Counted from the stretch's first letter, positions 50,490 through 59,440 are shown. The stretch is 64,000 nucleotides of DNA from Stenotrophomonas sp. WZN-1 (GCF_002192255.1 NZ_CP021768.1:3242001-3306000); one strand, 5' to 3'. Notes: generated by a model not told the origin, from the sequence alone. Numbers and translations are program-made.

Positions 50490-51776
50490 TCAGGCCGGGC
50501 GCGAGGCACTGAAATCGAGCGTGACACGCGTTCCGCGCGGCTCGCAGGGCTGCAGCTGCAGGGTCCAGCCCAGGTGCTCGCACAACCGCGCGATCAGGTC
50601 CAGGCCGATGCCGCCGCCACGATCGGCGCGCTCGCCGCGGGCCATGCGCGCGTGGATGGCCGCGATCTCCTCCGGGCTCATGCCATGCCCCGGGTCCTGC
50701 AGCGTCAGTACCGCCAACGAATCCAGCTGCAGCTCGATATGGCCGCGGCCGCTGTTCTCGATGGCATTGCGCAGCAGGTTGCCGATCGCCGCCTGCACCA
50801 CCGCCAGCGGCGCAACGATATCCACCGGCGCCGCCTGGATGCCGATGCTCAGGTCCTTGTCACCGAGCAGGTGGCGATGGTCGTCGACGATCTCCGGCAG
50901 CAGCTGGTCCAGGGCGATGCGCTCGGCACGCGCGGCCAGGCGCGCCGGATCACGCGCCAGTACCAGCAGCAGCTCGATCAGCTGCTCCACGCTCTGCGCC
51001 GTGCGCAGCACCCGCTGCATCTGCTGGCGGGCACGTTCTGTCAGGCCTGGTTGTTCCAGTGCCAACTCGGCGGCACCGGTCATCACCGCGATTGGCGTGC
51101 GCAGTTCGTGGCTGGCGGTGCTGATGAAGACCCGTTCGCGCTCGACGAACTGCTCATTGCGGTCGAGGTAGTCGTTCAGCGCATCGGCAATGGTGTGCAG
51201 CTCGGAACTGCCACGCGGGTCGACGTCGATGCGCTGGCCCTGTACGCCCGGCCGCAGGGCGCCGATGTGCTGTGCCAGCAGGCTCAAGGGGCGCACCATG
51301 CGCTCCATGCCGAAAGACGCCATCAACACGGTGACGAAGATCATGATCACCCCGGCCAGCATCACCCAGCGCGTGGCGAACTGTTCCAGGTCATGGAAAT
51401 CGGAGATGTCCAGCGCCAGTGCTACCCGTCCCATCGACTGGGTTTCACGCACCATCACCGCCGTCTCGCGGCCCTTGACCATCACTCCGTCATGCAACCC
51501 CGGATGCAGGGAACGCAGGCTCTCCGGCAGATTGACCGCGTCAAAGCGGTACAGGCTCAGCGTGTCCGAGTCCTGCCAGCGATAGTGAGGTTCGTGCTCG
51601 ACATGCTCGACGATGCTGTCCAGTTCGGAATTGAGCAGCGCGCGCCACGCAGCGTGCTCGGCGTGTTCGTGCACGTAGTTGCCGACACTGAACACGGCAA
51701 TCGACAGCAGGGCCAGGTAGCCCAGCAACCACCACACCACCCGCCGGTACAGCGGTCCCGGCTTACGCGCCCTCAT
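50490..51776 (-). CDS. Sensor histidine kinase of an OmpR-type two-component system
   Basis: A 428-residue kinase with two membrane segments (about 12-32 and 140-162) around a periplasmic sensor of about 105 residues, then a HAMP linker (MVRPLSLLAQHIGALRPG). The H box is STASHELRTPIAVMTGAAEL, N box NLLRNAIENSG, G1 DPGHGMSPEE and G2 GGGIGLDLIARL. It overlaps the regulator gene by 14 bases. The pair faces an ArnT-like/EptA operon across a 131-base gap, so it may sense cationic peptides or low magnesium, as PmrB or PhoQ do. ATG 51776 has an AGGA site, and 51782 is possible. Confidence 0.92.
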   Translation of the reverse strand: MRARKPGPLYRRVVWWLLGYLALLSIAVFSVGNYVHEHAEHAAWRALLNSELDSIVEHVEHEPHYRWQDSDTLSLYRFDAVNLPESLRSLHPGLHDGVMVKGRETAVMVRETQSMGRVALALDISDFHDLEQFATRWVMLAGVIMIFVTVLMASFGMERMVRPLSLLAQHIGALRPGVQGQRIDVDPRGSSELHTIADALNDYLDRNEQFVERERVFISTASHELRTPIAVMTGAAELALEQPGLTERARQQMQRVLRTAQSVEQLIELLLVLARDPARLAARAERIALDQLLPEIVDDHRHLLGDKDLSIGIQAAPVDIVAPLAVVQAAIGNLLRNAIENSGRGHIELQLDSLAVLTLQDPGHGMSPEEIAAIHARMARGERADRGGGIGLDLIARLCEHLGWTLQLQPCEPRGTRVTLDFSASRPA

Positions 51777-52476
51777 CAGCATTCCTGCCGGCGTCGGCAC
51801 CGTCCATCACCGCCAACCGATAGCCCACCCGCGGCAGCGTATGGATCAGCTTCTCGGCGAACGGTCCATCCACACTGCGGCGCAGCTCGTAGACATGCGA
51901 ACGCAGCAGGTCGCCATCGGGTGGCTCGTCGCCCCACAGGGCGAATTCCAGCTGCTGGCGCGTGACCGCGCCCGGGCTGGCCCGCATCAGCACTTCAAGC
52001 AGCTTGCGGCAGGCCGGGTACAGATGCAGCACCTGGTTGCCGCGCTGCGCCTCCAGGGTCGCCAGGTCCAGCACGAGGTCGCCAACCTGCAGGCGCTTGC
52101 GCGGATTTCGGCCCTGCGCACGCAGCAGCAGCGCCTCCAGCCGCACCTCCAGCTCGGGAAGGGCGAACGGCTTGGTCAGGTAGTCGTCGGCGCCGGCGCG
52201 GAAGCCGGCGATCTTGTCCGGCAGCTCGTCGCGCGCGGTCAGCATGATCACCGGCACCTCCGAGGCGTGCTCGGCGCGCAGGCGGCGCAGCACCTCCGGC
52301 CCCTCCATGCGCGGCAGCATCCAGTCCAGGATCACCGCATCGTAGGGGTGGCTGCCGGCCAGGTGCAGGCCGGTGATGCCATCCGGGGCCACGTCGAGCA
52401 CGTGCCCGCGCGACTCGAAATAGTCGAACAGGTTGGCCACCAGCTGGCGGTTGTCCTCGATCACCAACAGACGCAT
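51763..52476 (-). CDS. OmpR/PhoB-family response regulator
   Basis: A 237-residue regulator. The receiver has Asp51 as phospho-acceptor (AVILDWMLPRMEG) and Lys in DDYLTKPFALPELE. The winged-helix DNA-binding domain spans about residues 128-230 (AVTRQQLEFALWGDEPPDGD, LRSHVYELRRSVDGPF and HTLPRVGYRL). It should control genes with its kinase, probably including the divergent lipid A operon at 52608. No operator could be assigned in the gap. Confidence 0.93.
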   Translation of the reverse strand: MRLLVIEDNRQLVANLFDYFESRGHVLDVAPDGITGLHLAGSHPYDAVILDWMLPRMEGPEVLRRLRAEHASEVPVIMLTARDELPDKIAGFRAGADDYLTKPFALPELEVRLEALLLRAQGRNPRKRLQVGDLVLDLATLEAQRGNQVLHLYPACRKLLEVLMRASPGAVTRQQLEFALWGDEPPDGDLLRSHVYELRRSVDGPFAEKLIHTLPRVGYRLAVMDGADAGRNADEGA

Positions 52477-52607
52477 GCACGAAAGATCCACGGAAGTTCG
52501 TACCATGGTAGCGCCGACCATGTCGGAATGCGGTCGCCGCGCACCCGCTCCGACGCCTTTCCTACCCCTGCCACGTCAGAGTGGCCGTTTTGCTCCCGGA
52601 GCCTGCC

Positions 52608-54311
52608 GTGCCCGTAGCCCTGCCCCGCCGTTGGCGCCTGCCCCTGTTGTGGTTGCTGATCATCGCTGCACTGGCAGCGGGTATCGGCCTTCGGCAGCCA
52701 CAGCCGCCGGACGAGCCGCGCTTCGTGCTGGCGGCCCGCACCATGGTCGAAAGCGGGCAATGGCTGCTGCCACACCGTGGCGGCGAGCTGTACGCCGAGA
52801 AGCCGCCGGTATTCATGTGGCTGCAGGCGGCCGCCTACGAGATCGTCGGCAGCTGGCAATGGTCGTTCCTGCTGCCGTCGTTGCTCGGCGCCCTGCTCAG
52901 CCTGTGGCTGGTGTCGGATCTGGCACGGCGGCTGTGGTCGCCGCGGCATTCCCTGTACGCCCTGGCGGCGCTGTTCTGCACCCTGCAGTTCGGGCTGATG
53001 GCCAAGCGTGCGCAGATCGACATGGTGCTGGTGGGGATGACCACCGTGGCCCTGTGGGGATTGATGCGCCACCTGTGCGAGCGCCGCAACCTGCCCGCGC
53101 TGTGGCTGGCCGGTTTCGCCGCTGGCCTCGGCACGGTGACCAAGGGTGTGGGTTTCCTGCCGCTGCTGATGGTGCTGCCCTGGTTCGGCTGGTGGCTGTA
53201 CCAGCGTCGCCGCGGGCGCAGCGTGGACGGTCCGCACCCGGCAACGCTGCTGTGGCTGATCCCGGCCTTCCTGCTGGGCGTGGCGGTGTGGCTTGCGCCG
53301 CTGGGCTGGGCATTGCTGCATGAGCCCAGCGCGTCCCTGCAGTCCTATGCCCACGAACTGCTGTTCAAGCAGACCGGCACCCGCTATGCCAACGCCTGGC
53401 ACCACCGCCAGCCGGTCTGGTACTACCTGCAGGTGATCCTGACCTTGTGGCTGCCGGGCAGCCTGTTGTTGCCGATGCTGTTCAAACCCTGGTGGCGCCG
53501 CATCCGCCGTGGCGACCGCCGGCAGTGGCTGTTGCTGGGCTGGGCGCTGCTGGTGCTGGTGTTCTTCAGTGCCAGCCCCGGCAAGCGCGAGGTCTATGTG
53601 CTGCCGATGCTGCCGGCGATGGCGCTGGCGGTGGCCCCGCTGTTGCCGGGCCTGCTGCGCCGGCTCTGCGTGCGGCGCTACCTGTTCGGCTACAGCCTGG
53701 TGCTGATGCTGGCCACCGGGGTGCTGGGCGTGATGCTGATGACCGAGCATCCGTGGGCCGTGGCGCAGCTGGAACGGCGGGCGATGCCCGGTTCGCTGCT
53801 GCCGGTGCTGGGGGATGGCCTGCTGACGTTTGCCATTGCCTTGGCCACGTTGATCGTGTGGCTGCGGGTGCGCGGAGCCGCAACGCTGGTGCTGCTGACC
53901 CACGGCATGCTGTGGATGCTCTACGGCCTGGTGCTGATCCCGGCGCTGGATCCATACGCATCGGCGTCGGCGGTGATGCGCCGGGTGGGTGCGCGGATCG
54001 GCCCGGATGCGGAGCTGGCACTGGTCGCCTGGCGCGAACAGAACCTGCTGCAGGCAGATCGACCGGTGCGCGAGTTCGGCTTCAAGCGCCCGTGGGCCGA
54101 GCAGTGGCATGATGCCGGCCCGTGGCTGGCCGAGGCACCGGGCAAGCGCTGGCTGCTGGTGCTGGACGATGCGATGAGCCCCTGCGTGGACCCGGCCAAG
54201 GTGATCGACATCGGCATCGCCAACAGGAATCGTTGGCAACTGCTTCCCGGTACGGCCTGGGACCCGCAATGCCACGCCGAACGGGCCGGCTCGACCGCTG
54301 AAGAAGATTGA
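52608..54311 (+). CDS. ArnT-like lipid A glycosyltransferase (family 39)
   Basis: A 567-residue multi-spanning protein with a cytoplasmic N-terminus and the catalytic first loop (PPDEPRFVLAARTMVESGQW, compare ArnT DETRY). About 12 membrane segments follow, then a periplasmic tail of about 100 residues. ArnT adds aminoarabinose from undecaprenyl phosphate to lipid A. The other arn genes are absent here, so the sugar donor is not clear and it might add another amino sugar. GTG 52608 has a GGAG site six bases upstream. GTG 52581 has none. Confidence 0.87.
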   Translation: MPVALPRRWRLPLLWLLIIAALAAGIGLRQPQPPDEPRFVLAARTMVESGQWLLPHRGGELYAEKPPVFMWLQAAAYEIVGSWQWSFLLPSLLGALLSLWLVSDLARRLWSPRHSLYALAALFCTLQFGLMAKRAQIDMVLVGMTTVALWGLMRHLCERRNLPALWLAGFAAGLGTVTKGVGFLPLLMVLPWFGWWLYQRRRGRSVDGPHPATLLWLIPAFLLGVAVWLAPLGWALLHEPSASLQSYAHELLFKQTGTRYANAWHHRQPVWYYLQVILTLWLPGSLLLPMLFKPWWRRIRRGDRRQWLLLGWALLVLVFFSASPGKREVYVLPMLPAMALAVAPLLPGLLRRLCVRRYLFGYSLVLMLATGVLGVMLMTEHPWAVAQLERRAMPGSLLPVLGDGLLTFAIALATLIVWLRVRGAATLVLLTHGMLWMLYGLVLIPALDPYASASAVMRRVGARIGPDAELALVAWREQNLLQADRPVREFGFKRPWAEQWHDAGPWLAEAPGKRWLLVLDDAMSPCVDPAKVIDIGIANRNRWQLLPGTAWDPQCHAERAGSTAEED

Positions 54312-54422
54312 ACGTAGGCACGCGCCGGGGACTCATTAACCCGGCGCGAACGAGCGTCCGACCCTTCTCCGACATCCAGGTGACGAGCATGGCCGCGGAT
54401 TCCCGAACCGCCCCTTCCCAGC

Positions 54423-55190
54423 ATGCCCGTTCGTCCCCTTGATGCGGTATCGCCGCTTGCGACATCGCCACTGGCGTCAAAATTTGCCGTAACTCACCTT
54501 TGGTTGCCTGTCGCAATCGGACTACCCGTGTTTACGCTGCTGATGGGTTTCGGCGGCGACCAGTGGGTGGCCGATCACCTGTTCCGCCTTGAGGGCGGCC
54601 ATTGGGCGCTGCAGGACGCCTGGGCCACCCGCACGGTGGTGCACAAGGCAGGCAAATGGCTGAGCACGGCAGCGGCGCTGGTGGCGATCCTGCTGTGCTT
54701 CCACCACTGGCGCAAGGGGTGCGATCGCACCCTGCGTTGGGCGTTGCTTTATGTCGTAATTGCCATTGCGCTGGGCACCGGCGTGATCTCCCTGCTGAAG
54801 TCGCTGGTGCCGATGGAATGCCCCTGGGACCTGCTGCGCTACGGCGGCCACCAGCCGTTCATCGGGCTGTTCACGGCGCGCCCCGCAGGCATGGCCGCGC
54901 AGGCCTGCTTCCCGGCGGGCCACGCCAGCGCGGGCTATGCGTGGTTGTCCCTGTACTTTTTTGCCCTGCTGTGGCGCCCTTCATGGCGCTGGACCGGGTT
55001 GTGGATCGGTCTTGGCACCGGCCTGGTGTTCGGCATCAGCCAGCAGCTCCGGGGCGCGCACTTCCTTTCGCATGACGTCGCCACTGCACTGATATGTTGG
55101 CTGCTTTCGCTGGGCCTGTACCTGATCGTCAAACGCGTCCTGATCCGCCGTCAGCTGGACCGTCCCCACCGCCAGGAGGCAAACGCATGA
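54423..55190 (+). CDS. PAP2-family membrane phosphatase
   Basis: A 255-residue protein with about five membrane segments and the three phosphatase signatures in altered form: KSLVPMECPW, CFPAGHASAGYAW (PSGH-like) and LRGAHFLSHDVATA. The histidines are intact. Lipid A phosphatases such as LpxE and LpxT belong to this family, and undecaprenyl pyrophosphatases too. Between an ArnT-like and an EptA gene, a lipid A or carrier phosphatase is most likely. Its TGA overlaps the EptA start (ATGA). Confidence 0.87.
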   Translation: MPVRPLDAVSPLATSPLASKFAVTHLWLPVAIGLPVFTLLMGFGGDQWVADHLFRLEGGHWALQDAWATRTVVHKAGKWLSTAAALVAILLCFHHWRKGCDRTLRWALLYVVIAIALGTGVISLLKSLVPMECPWDLLRYGGHQPFIGLFTARPAGMAAQACFPAGHASAGYAWLSLYFFALLWRPSWRWTGLWIGLGTGLVFGISQQLRGAHFLSHDVATALICWLLSLGLYLIVKRVLIRRQLDRPHRQEANA

Positions 55191-56836
55191 GTGCATCGGT
55201 CCAACGCCCCGCCCGCCTTCCCGCGTTGGCGAACCTTCGCCGCTGGCGGCCGCAGCTGTCCACCGAAGCACTGATCGCACTGACCAGCCTGTTCTTCGCG
55301 GTGGCCGGCAACGGCCTGTTCTGGCACAGCGCCATGGCCAGCCATCCGGGCAGCCTGCGCTACGCGCTCTCGCTGCTGCTGTTGCTGCTGGGTGCGCACG
55401 GCGTGCTGCTGGGCCTTCTGGTCTGGCGCTGGAACGCCAGGGTGGTGATCAGCCTGTTGCTGCTGGTGACCGCATTCGCTGCGCATTACATGAGCCGTTA
55501 CCACATCTACCTGGATGCGGACATGCTGCGCAACGTGCTGGCGACCGACCCCAAGGAAAGCCGCGAGCTGATGACCGTGTCACTGCTGTGGCCAGTCCTT
55601 CTGCTGGCGGTGCTGCCGATGATCGTGCTGTGGCGTGTGCAGCTGCGTCGCCGCAGCTGGGGCCGCAGCCTGCTGTGGCGGCTGGGCTTCCTGGTGGTGG
55701 CGGCGGTGACTGCTGTCGGCGGCGCGTTGATCTCGTTCCAGGATGTCTCGGCACTGATGCGCAACCAGCGCGAAGTGCGCTACCTCGCGACACCGGCCAA
55801 TGTGCTGCTGGGCATGCCGCGTGCACTGCGCGGTGACAACCCGGTGCAGCGTGCGCCGAAGCTGCCGATCGGTACCGATGCCAAGGCCACCCCGCGCGCG
55901 CCGGCCAGCAAGCCACGCCTGCTGGTGATCGTCATGGGCGAGACCGTGCGCGCGCAGAACTGGGGGCTCAACGGTGGCCGCAACACCACCCCGGAGCTGG
56001 CGCAGGCCAGCGTGATCAATTTCCCGGACATGCACTCGTGCGGCACCAGCACCGAGGTTTCGCTACCGTGCCTGTTCTCGCCCTGGGGGCGCCACGACTA
56101 CGACGAAAAGAAGATCCGCGCACACCAGTCGCTGCTGCACGTGCTGAACCGCGCCGGCATCGCGCCGTTGTGGCGCGACAACCAGTCCGGCTGCAAGGGC
56201 GTGTGCGAGGGCCTGGACTTCCAGTCGCTGTCCGACGCCACCACGCCGGGCCTGTGCGCCGATGGCCGCTGCATGGACGAGATCCTGCTGCAGGACCTCG
56301 CCACCCAGGTGCGGGCCAGGCCCGGCGACCGGGTGGTGGTGCTGCACCAGCTGGGCAACCACGGCCCGGCCTATTTCGAGCGCTATCCGCCCGCGTTCCG
56401 CCGTTTCACCCCGACCTGCGATACCCGTGACATCGGCCGTTGCTCGCGCGAAGAGATCACCAACAGCTACGACAATGCCGTGCTGTACACCGATCACTTC
56501 CTGACCAAGACGATCGGCACGCTGCAGGGCATGCAGGACTACGACACGGCGATGATCTACCTGTCCGACCACGGCGAGTCGCTGGGCGAGAAGGGCCTGT
56601 TCCTGCATGGCGTGCCCTACGCCATCGCCCCGGCCGAGCAGACCCGGGTACCGATGACGATGTGGTTCTCGCCGGGCTTTGCCAGCAGCCGCGGGCTGGA
56701 CCTGCAGTGCGTGCGCAAGCGTTCGGCAGCCTACACCGACCATGACAACCTGTTCCCGTCGGTGCTGGGCCTGATGCAGGTGAAGACCTCGCTGTACGAG
56801 CGCGACCGCGACGTGTTCGCCAGCTGCGAAGGTTGA
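55187..56836 (+). CDS. eptA: Phosphoethanolamine transferase (EptA/MCR family)
   Basis: A 549-residue enzyme with five N-terminal membrane segments (first near residue 23) and a periplasmic sulfatase-fold domain. The nucleophile Thr lies in MHSCGTSTEVSLPCLFS. Zinc ligands appear in VIVMGETVRAQNWGLN and LSDHGESLGEKGLFLHG, with several cysteine pairs (SGCKGVC, CADGRCMD, CDTRDIGRC) for disulphides. It moves phosphoethanolamine to lipid A and so lowers polymyxin binding. AGGAGG lies six bases before the ATG. It closes the three-gene lipid A modification operon. Confidence 0.93.
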   Translation: MSASVQRPARLPALANLRRWRPQLSTEALIALTSLFFAVAGNGLFWHSAMASHPGSLRYALSLLLLLLGAHGVLLGLLVWRWNARVVISLLLLVTAFAAHYMSRYHIYLDADMLRNVLATDPKESRELMTVSLLWPVLLLAVLPMIVLWRVQLRRRSWGRSLLWRLGFLVVAAVTAVGGALISFQDVSALMRNQREVRYLATPANVLLGMPRALRGDNPVQRAPKLPIGTDAKATPRAPASKPRLLVIVMGETVRAQNWGLNGGRNTTPELAQASVINFPDMHSCGTSTEVSLPCLFSPWGRHDYDEKKIRAHQSLLHVLNRAGIAPLWRDNQSGCKGVCEGLDFQSLSDATTPGLCADGRCMDEILLQDLATQVRARPGDRVVVLHQLGNHGPAYFERYPPAFRRFTPTCDTRDIGRCSREEITNSYDNAVLYTDHFLTKTIGTLQGMQDYDTAMIYLSDHGESLGEKGLFLHGVPYAIAPAEQTRVPMTMWFSPGFASSRGLDLQCVRKRSAAYTDHDNLFPSVLGLMQVKTSLYERDRDVFASCEG

Positions 56837-56847
56837 GGGTTGTTCGG

Positions 56848-56864
56848 CAGGGCTTGCAGCCCTG
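56848..56864. repeat. Short palindrome CAGGG-CCCTG (left end of block)
   Basis: CAGGGCTTGCAGCCCTG, 11 bases after the EptA stop. It is followed by a run rich in CAAC/GCAAC triplets, the same arrangement as at 2117 and 30313. Confidence 0.75.
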
Positions 56865-56935
56865 CACCTGCAGAGGCAACTGCAACTGCAACCGCAAGGG
56901 CCGAAGCAACAGCAACAGCGTGCGTTCCGTGGGAT

Positions 56936-57037
56936 GGCGGGGTGGGTCCGGTGGCGGGAGACGCCGTAAACCCCTCCCTGGGGGCTTGGCCGCGGCATCC
57001 ATGCCGCGGACACTCCCGCCACCGGACCCACCCCGCC
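56936..57037. repeat. Long hairpin H8
   Basis: A 102-bp inverted repeat with a perfect 25-bp stem (arms 56936-56960 and 57013-57037). The loop has CGCCGTAAACCCCTCC and the nested CCGCGGCATCCATGCCGCGG hairpin. The flanks are GTTCCGTGGGAT on the left and TTCGACAGTTTTCCG on the right, as in H1. The outer half of the arm (GGCGGGGTGGGTCCGG) equals H1 and H5, and the inner half differs in both arms. Confidence 0.9.
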
Positions 57038-57072
57038 TTCGACAGTTTTCCGCGATCTGTTGGAATGACCTT

Positions 57073-57113
57073 GGGGTCAGATCCGTTTTCCTCCGGAAAA
57101 CGGATCTGACCCC
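57073..57113. repeat. GGGGTCAGATCC palindrome
   Basis: GGGGTCAGATCCGTTTTC and GAAAACGGATCTGACCCC pair perfectly around CTCCG-like loop bases. ATTTTGATT follows. It lies between H8 and H9, close to the GTGTCGACC palindrome at 57140-57159. Confidence 0.8.
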
Positions 57114-57139
57114 ATTTTGATTATCGATATCTGACAGAT

Positions 57140-57159
57140 GTGTCGACCAAGGTCGACAC
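57140..57159. repeat. SMAG-type palindrome between H8 and H9
   Basis: GTGTCGACCAAGGTCGACAC, followed by CCACC. It is the same sequence as at 2401-2420 and 30700-30719. Confidence 0.8.
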
Positions 57160-57187
57160 CCACCAACAGCCACCGCGATCTGTCAGA

Positions 57188-57289
57188 GGTGGGGCGGTAT
57201 CGGAGTGCGGGGTGTCAGCCGCATGGATGCGGCTGCCAAGCCTACAGGGACGTACTTGCGGCGTCCCCGCAGTCCGACACCGCCCCGCC
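57188..57289. repeat. Long hairpin H9
   Basis: Arms 57188-57212 and 57265-57289 pair with one G-T and two mismatches in 25. The nested hairpin is GCCGCATGGATGCGGC. It is the opposite orientation to H8 and almost the same sequence as H2. The right flank is ACCCCACGGAA. A palindrome GCCGGGCGCCGCCCGGC at 57350-57366 closes the block. The 56837-57439 gap shows no gene. Confidence 0.88.
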
Positions 57290-57439
57290 ACCCCACGGAA
57301 TCCTCGCTTTTGAAGTTGACGTTGCCCTTGCTTGAAAGCCTCTGCGGGTGCCGGGCGCCGCCCGGCCGACTTCCGCCACTTGCGGTAGCAGCGACTGCCC
57401 ACTAGCCTTCGGCCGTCGTTCACCACCCAAGGACCGCCC

Positions 57440-59404
57440 GTGAAACACCGTCATCTCCTGCTGGCCTCGGCAATCGCCGCCGCCACGCTGGCCCTGGCCG
57501 CCTGCAAGAAGGAAGCTGCCCCAGGTACCGATACCGCCAGCAGCAGCGCCCCGGCCGGCGAAACCGCCGATCAGTTCGTGGCCCGCATCAATGCCGAGTT
57601 CAAGGCCGCCTACCCGGAGATGACCTCGGCGCAGTGGCTGTCCTCCACCTACATCAACAGTGACTCGGAACGCATTGCGGCCAAGGCCAACGAGCGTTCG
57701 CTGACCCAGCTCAACAGCTGGATCGAACAGGCCGCCACGTTCGACGGCAAGCCGATGAGCGAGGACAGCAAGCGCGCGATCCACCTGCTGAAGCTGATGT
57801 CGTCGATGCCGGCACCGCGTGACCCGGCCAAGCTGGCCGAGCTGACCCAGATCGCCACCCGCATGGAAGGCAGCTACGGCGCCGGCAAGTACTGCACCGA
57901 TGCCAACGATCCGAACTCCTGCCGCCAGCTGGGCGAGCTGGAGCAGGTGCTGGCACGCAGCCGCGATTACGACAAGCAGCTCGACGCCTGGCAGGGCTGG
58001 CACAGCACCACCAAGAGCATGCGCGGCGACTACCAGAAGTTCGTCGGCCTGGTGAATGAAGGCGCCAAGGGCATGGGCTTCACCGATGCCGGCCAGATGT
58101 GGCGCAGCGGCTATGACATGCCGCCGGAACAGATCGGCCCGGAAACCGATCGCCTGTGGGAACAGGTCAAGCCGATGTACGAGCAGCTGCACTGCTACGC
58201 ACGCGGCAAGCTGGACAAAACCTACGGCAAGGACAAGGCCGAAGTGGGCAACGGCCTGATCGCCGCGCACCTGCTGGGCAACATGTGGCAGCAGGACTGG
58301 TCGAACCTGTGGGACCAGCTGGAACCGTACCCGGGTGCCGGCAGCCTGGACATCACCGCGGCGCTTGAGAAGCAGTACCAGACCAACCTGAGCGCCGCGC
58401 TGGCCAAGGCCGGCAAGGACGCCAACGTGGCCGCGCAGTACAAGGCGCAGCGCGAGGCCGAACTGCGTACCGCCAGGCAGATGACCGAACGCGCGCAGGA
58501 CTTCTATGTGTCGCTGGGCATGCCGTCGCTGCCGCAGTCGTACTGGGAACGCACCCAGTTCATCAAGCCCGACGACCGCGACGTGGTCTGCCACGCCAGC
58601 GCCTGGGACATGAACATGGAAGGCGATGTGCGCACCAAGATGTGCATCAAGCCGAACGAAGAGAACTTCACCACCATCTACCACGAGCTGGGCCACATCT
58701 ATTACGACCTGGCCTACAACCCGCTGCCGCCGCTGTTCCAGGGCGGTGCCAACGATGGCTTCCATGAAGCGATCGGCGACACCATCGTGCTGGCGATGAC
58801 GCCCAAGTACCTCAGCTCGATCGGCCTGGTCGACGCACCGACCGAGAGCCGCGAGGCGGTCATCAACAACCAGATGCGCATGGCGCTGTCGGGCGTATCG
58901 TTCCTGCCGTTCGGGCTGATGATCGACCGCTGGCGCTGGGGCGTGTTCGATGGCTCGATCACCGCCGACAACTACAACAAGGCGTGGTGGGACCTGAAGG
59001 CCAAGTACCAGGGCGTGGCGCCGGCAAGCACCCGTGGCGAAGAATTCTTCGACCCGGGCGCGAAGTACCACGTGCCGGGCAACACTCCGTACACGCGCTA
59101 CTTCCTGGCACGCATCCTGCAGTTCCAGTTCTACAAGGGCCTGTGCGACGCGGCCGGCTACAAGGGCCCGCTGCATGAGTGCACCTTCTACGGCAACAAG
59201 GAAGCCGGCCAGAAGTACTGGGCGATGCTGAGCAAGGGTGCCAGCCAGCCGTGGCAGGCCACGCTGAAGGAGCTGACCGGCACCGACAAGCTCGATGCCG
59301 GCCCGATGATCGAGTACTTCACCCCGGTCAACGAGTGGTTGAAGCAGCAGAACGAAGGCCAGATGTGCGGCTGGCAGGCCAGCGCGGCACCGGCGGCGAA
59401 ATGA
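57440..59404 (+). CDS. Peptidyl-dipeptidase of family M2 (ACE homologue), lipoprotein
   Basis: A 654-residue zinc peptidase. The signal peptide has a lipobox (LALAAC near residues 17-22), so it should be membrane-anchored in the periplasm. The zinc site is H415-E416-x-x-H419 (YHELGHIYYD) plus Glu443 (GFHEAIGD), the same 28-residue spacing as in human ACE. The C-terminal half has the chloride and substrate residues of the family (FLPFGLMIDRWRWGVFDGSI). It cleaves C-terminal dipeptides. Similar ACE-like enzymes are known in Xanthomonas. Its own terminator lies downstream. Confidence 0.95.
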   Translation: MKHRHLLLASAIAAATLALAACKKEAAPGTDTASSSAPAGETADQFVARINAEFKAAYPEMTSAQWLSSTYINSDSERIAAKANERSLTQLNSWIEQAATFDGKPMSEDSKRAIHLLKLMSSMPAPRDPAKLAELTQIATRMEGSYGAGKYCTDANDPNSCRQLGELEQVLARSRDYDKQLDAWQGWHSTTKSMRGDYQKFVGLVNEGAKGMGFTDAGQMWRSGYDMPPEQIGPETDRLWEQVKPMYEQLHCYARGKLDKTYGKDKAEVGNGLIAAHLLGNMWQQDWSNLWDQLEPYPGAGSLDITAALEKQYQTNLSAALAKAGKDANVAAQYKAQREAELRTARQMTERAQDFYVSLGMPSLPQSYWERTQFIKPDDRDVVCHASAWDMNMEGDVRTKMCIKPNEENFTTIYHELGHIYYDLAYNPLPPLFQGGANDGFHEAIGDTIVLAMTPKYLSSIGLVDAPTESREAVINNQMRMALSGVSFLPFGLMIDRWRWGVFDGSITADNYNKAWWDLKAKYQGVAPASTRGEEFFDPGAKYHVPGNTPYTRYFLARILQFQFYKGLCDAAGYKGPLHECTFYGNKEAGQKYWAMLSKGASQPWQATLKELTGTDKLDAGPMIEYFTPVNEWLKQQNEGQMCGWQASAAPAAK

Positions 59405-59440
59405 AAAAGGGGCGGATCCGCGAGGATCCGCCCCTTTCTG
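59405..59440 (+). terminator. Rho-independent terminator after the M2 peptidase
   Basis: AAAGGGGCGGATCC and GGATCCGCCCCTTT pair perfectly around GCGA, directly after the stop codon, with TCTGG following. The T-run is only three bases. Confidence 0.75.

Noticed and set aside
52461..54275. A 604-codon open frame on the minus strand opposite the ArnT-like gene
   Set aside because: A Gln/His/Arg-rich antisense frame without ribosome binding site or domain. The plus-strand ArnT-like protein explains the region.
2185..57289. Long hairpins as integron attC sites
   Set aside because: No GTTRRRY/RYYYAAC boxes, no integrase, and the copies are scattered between chromosomal housekeeping genes instead of in a cassette array.
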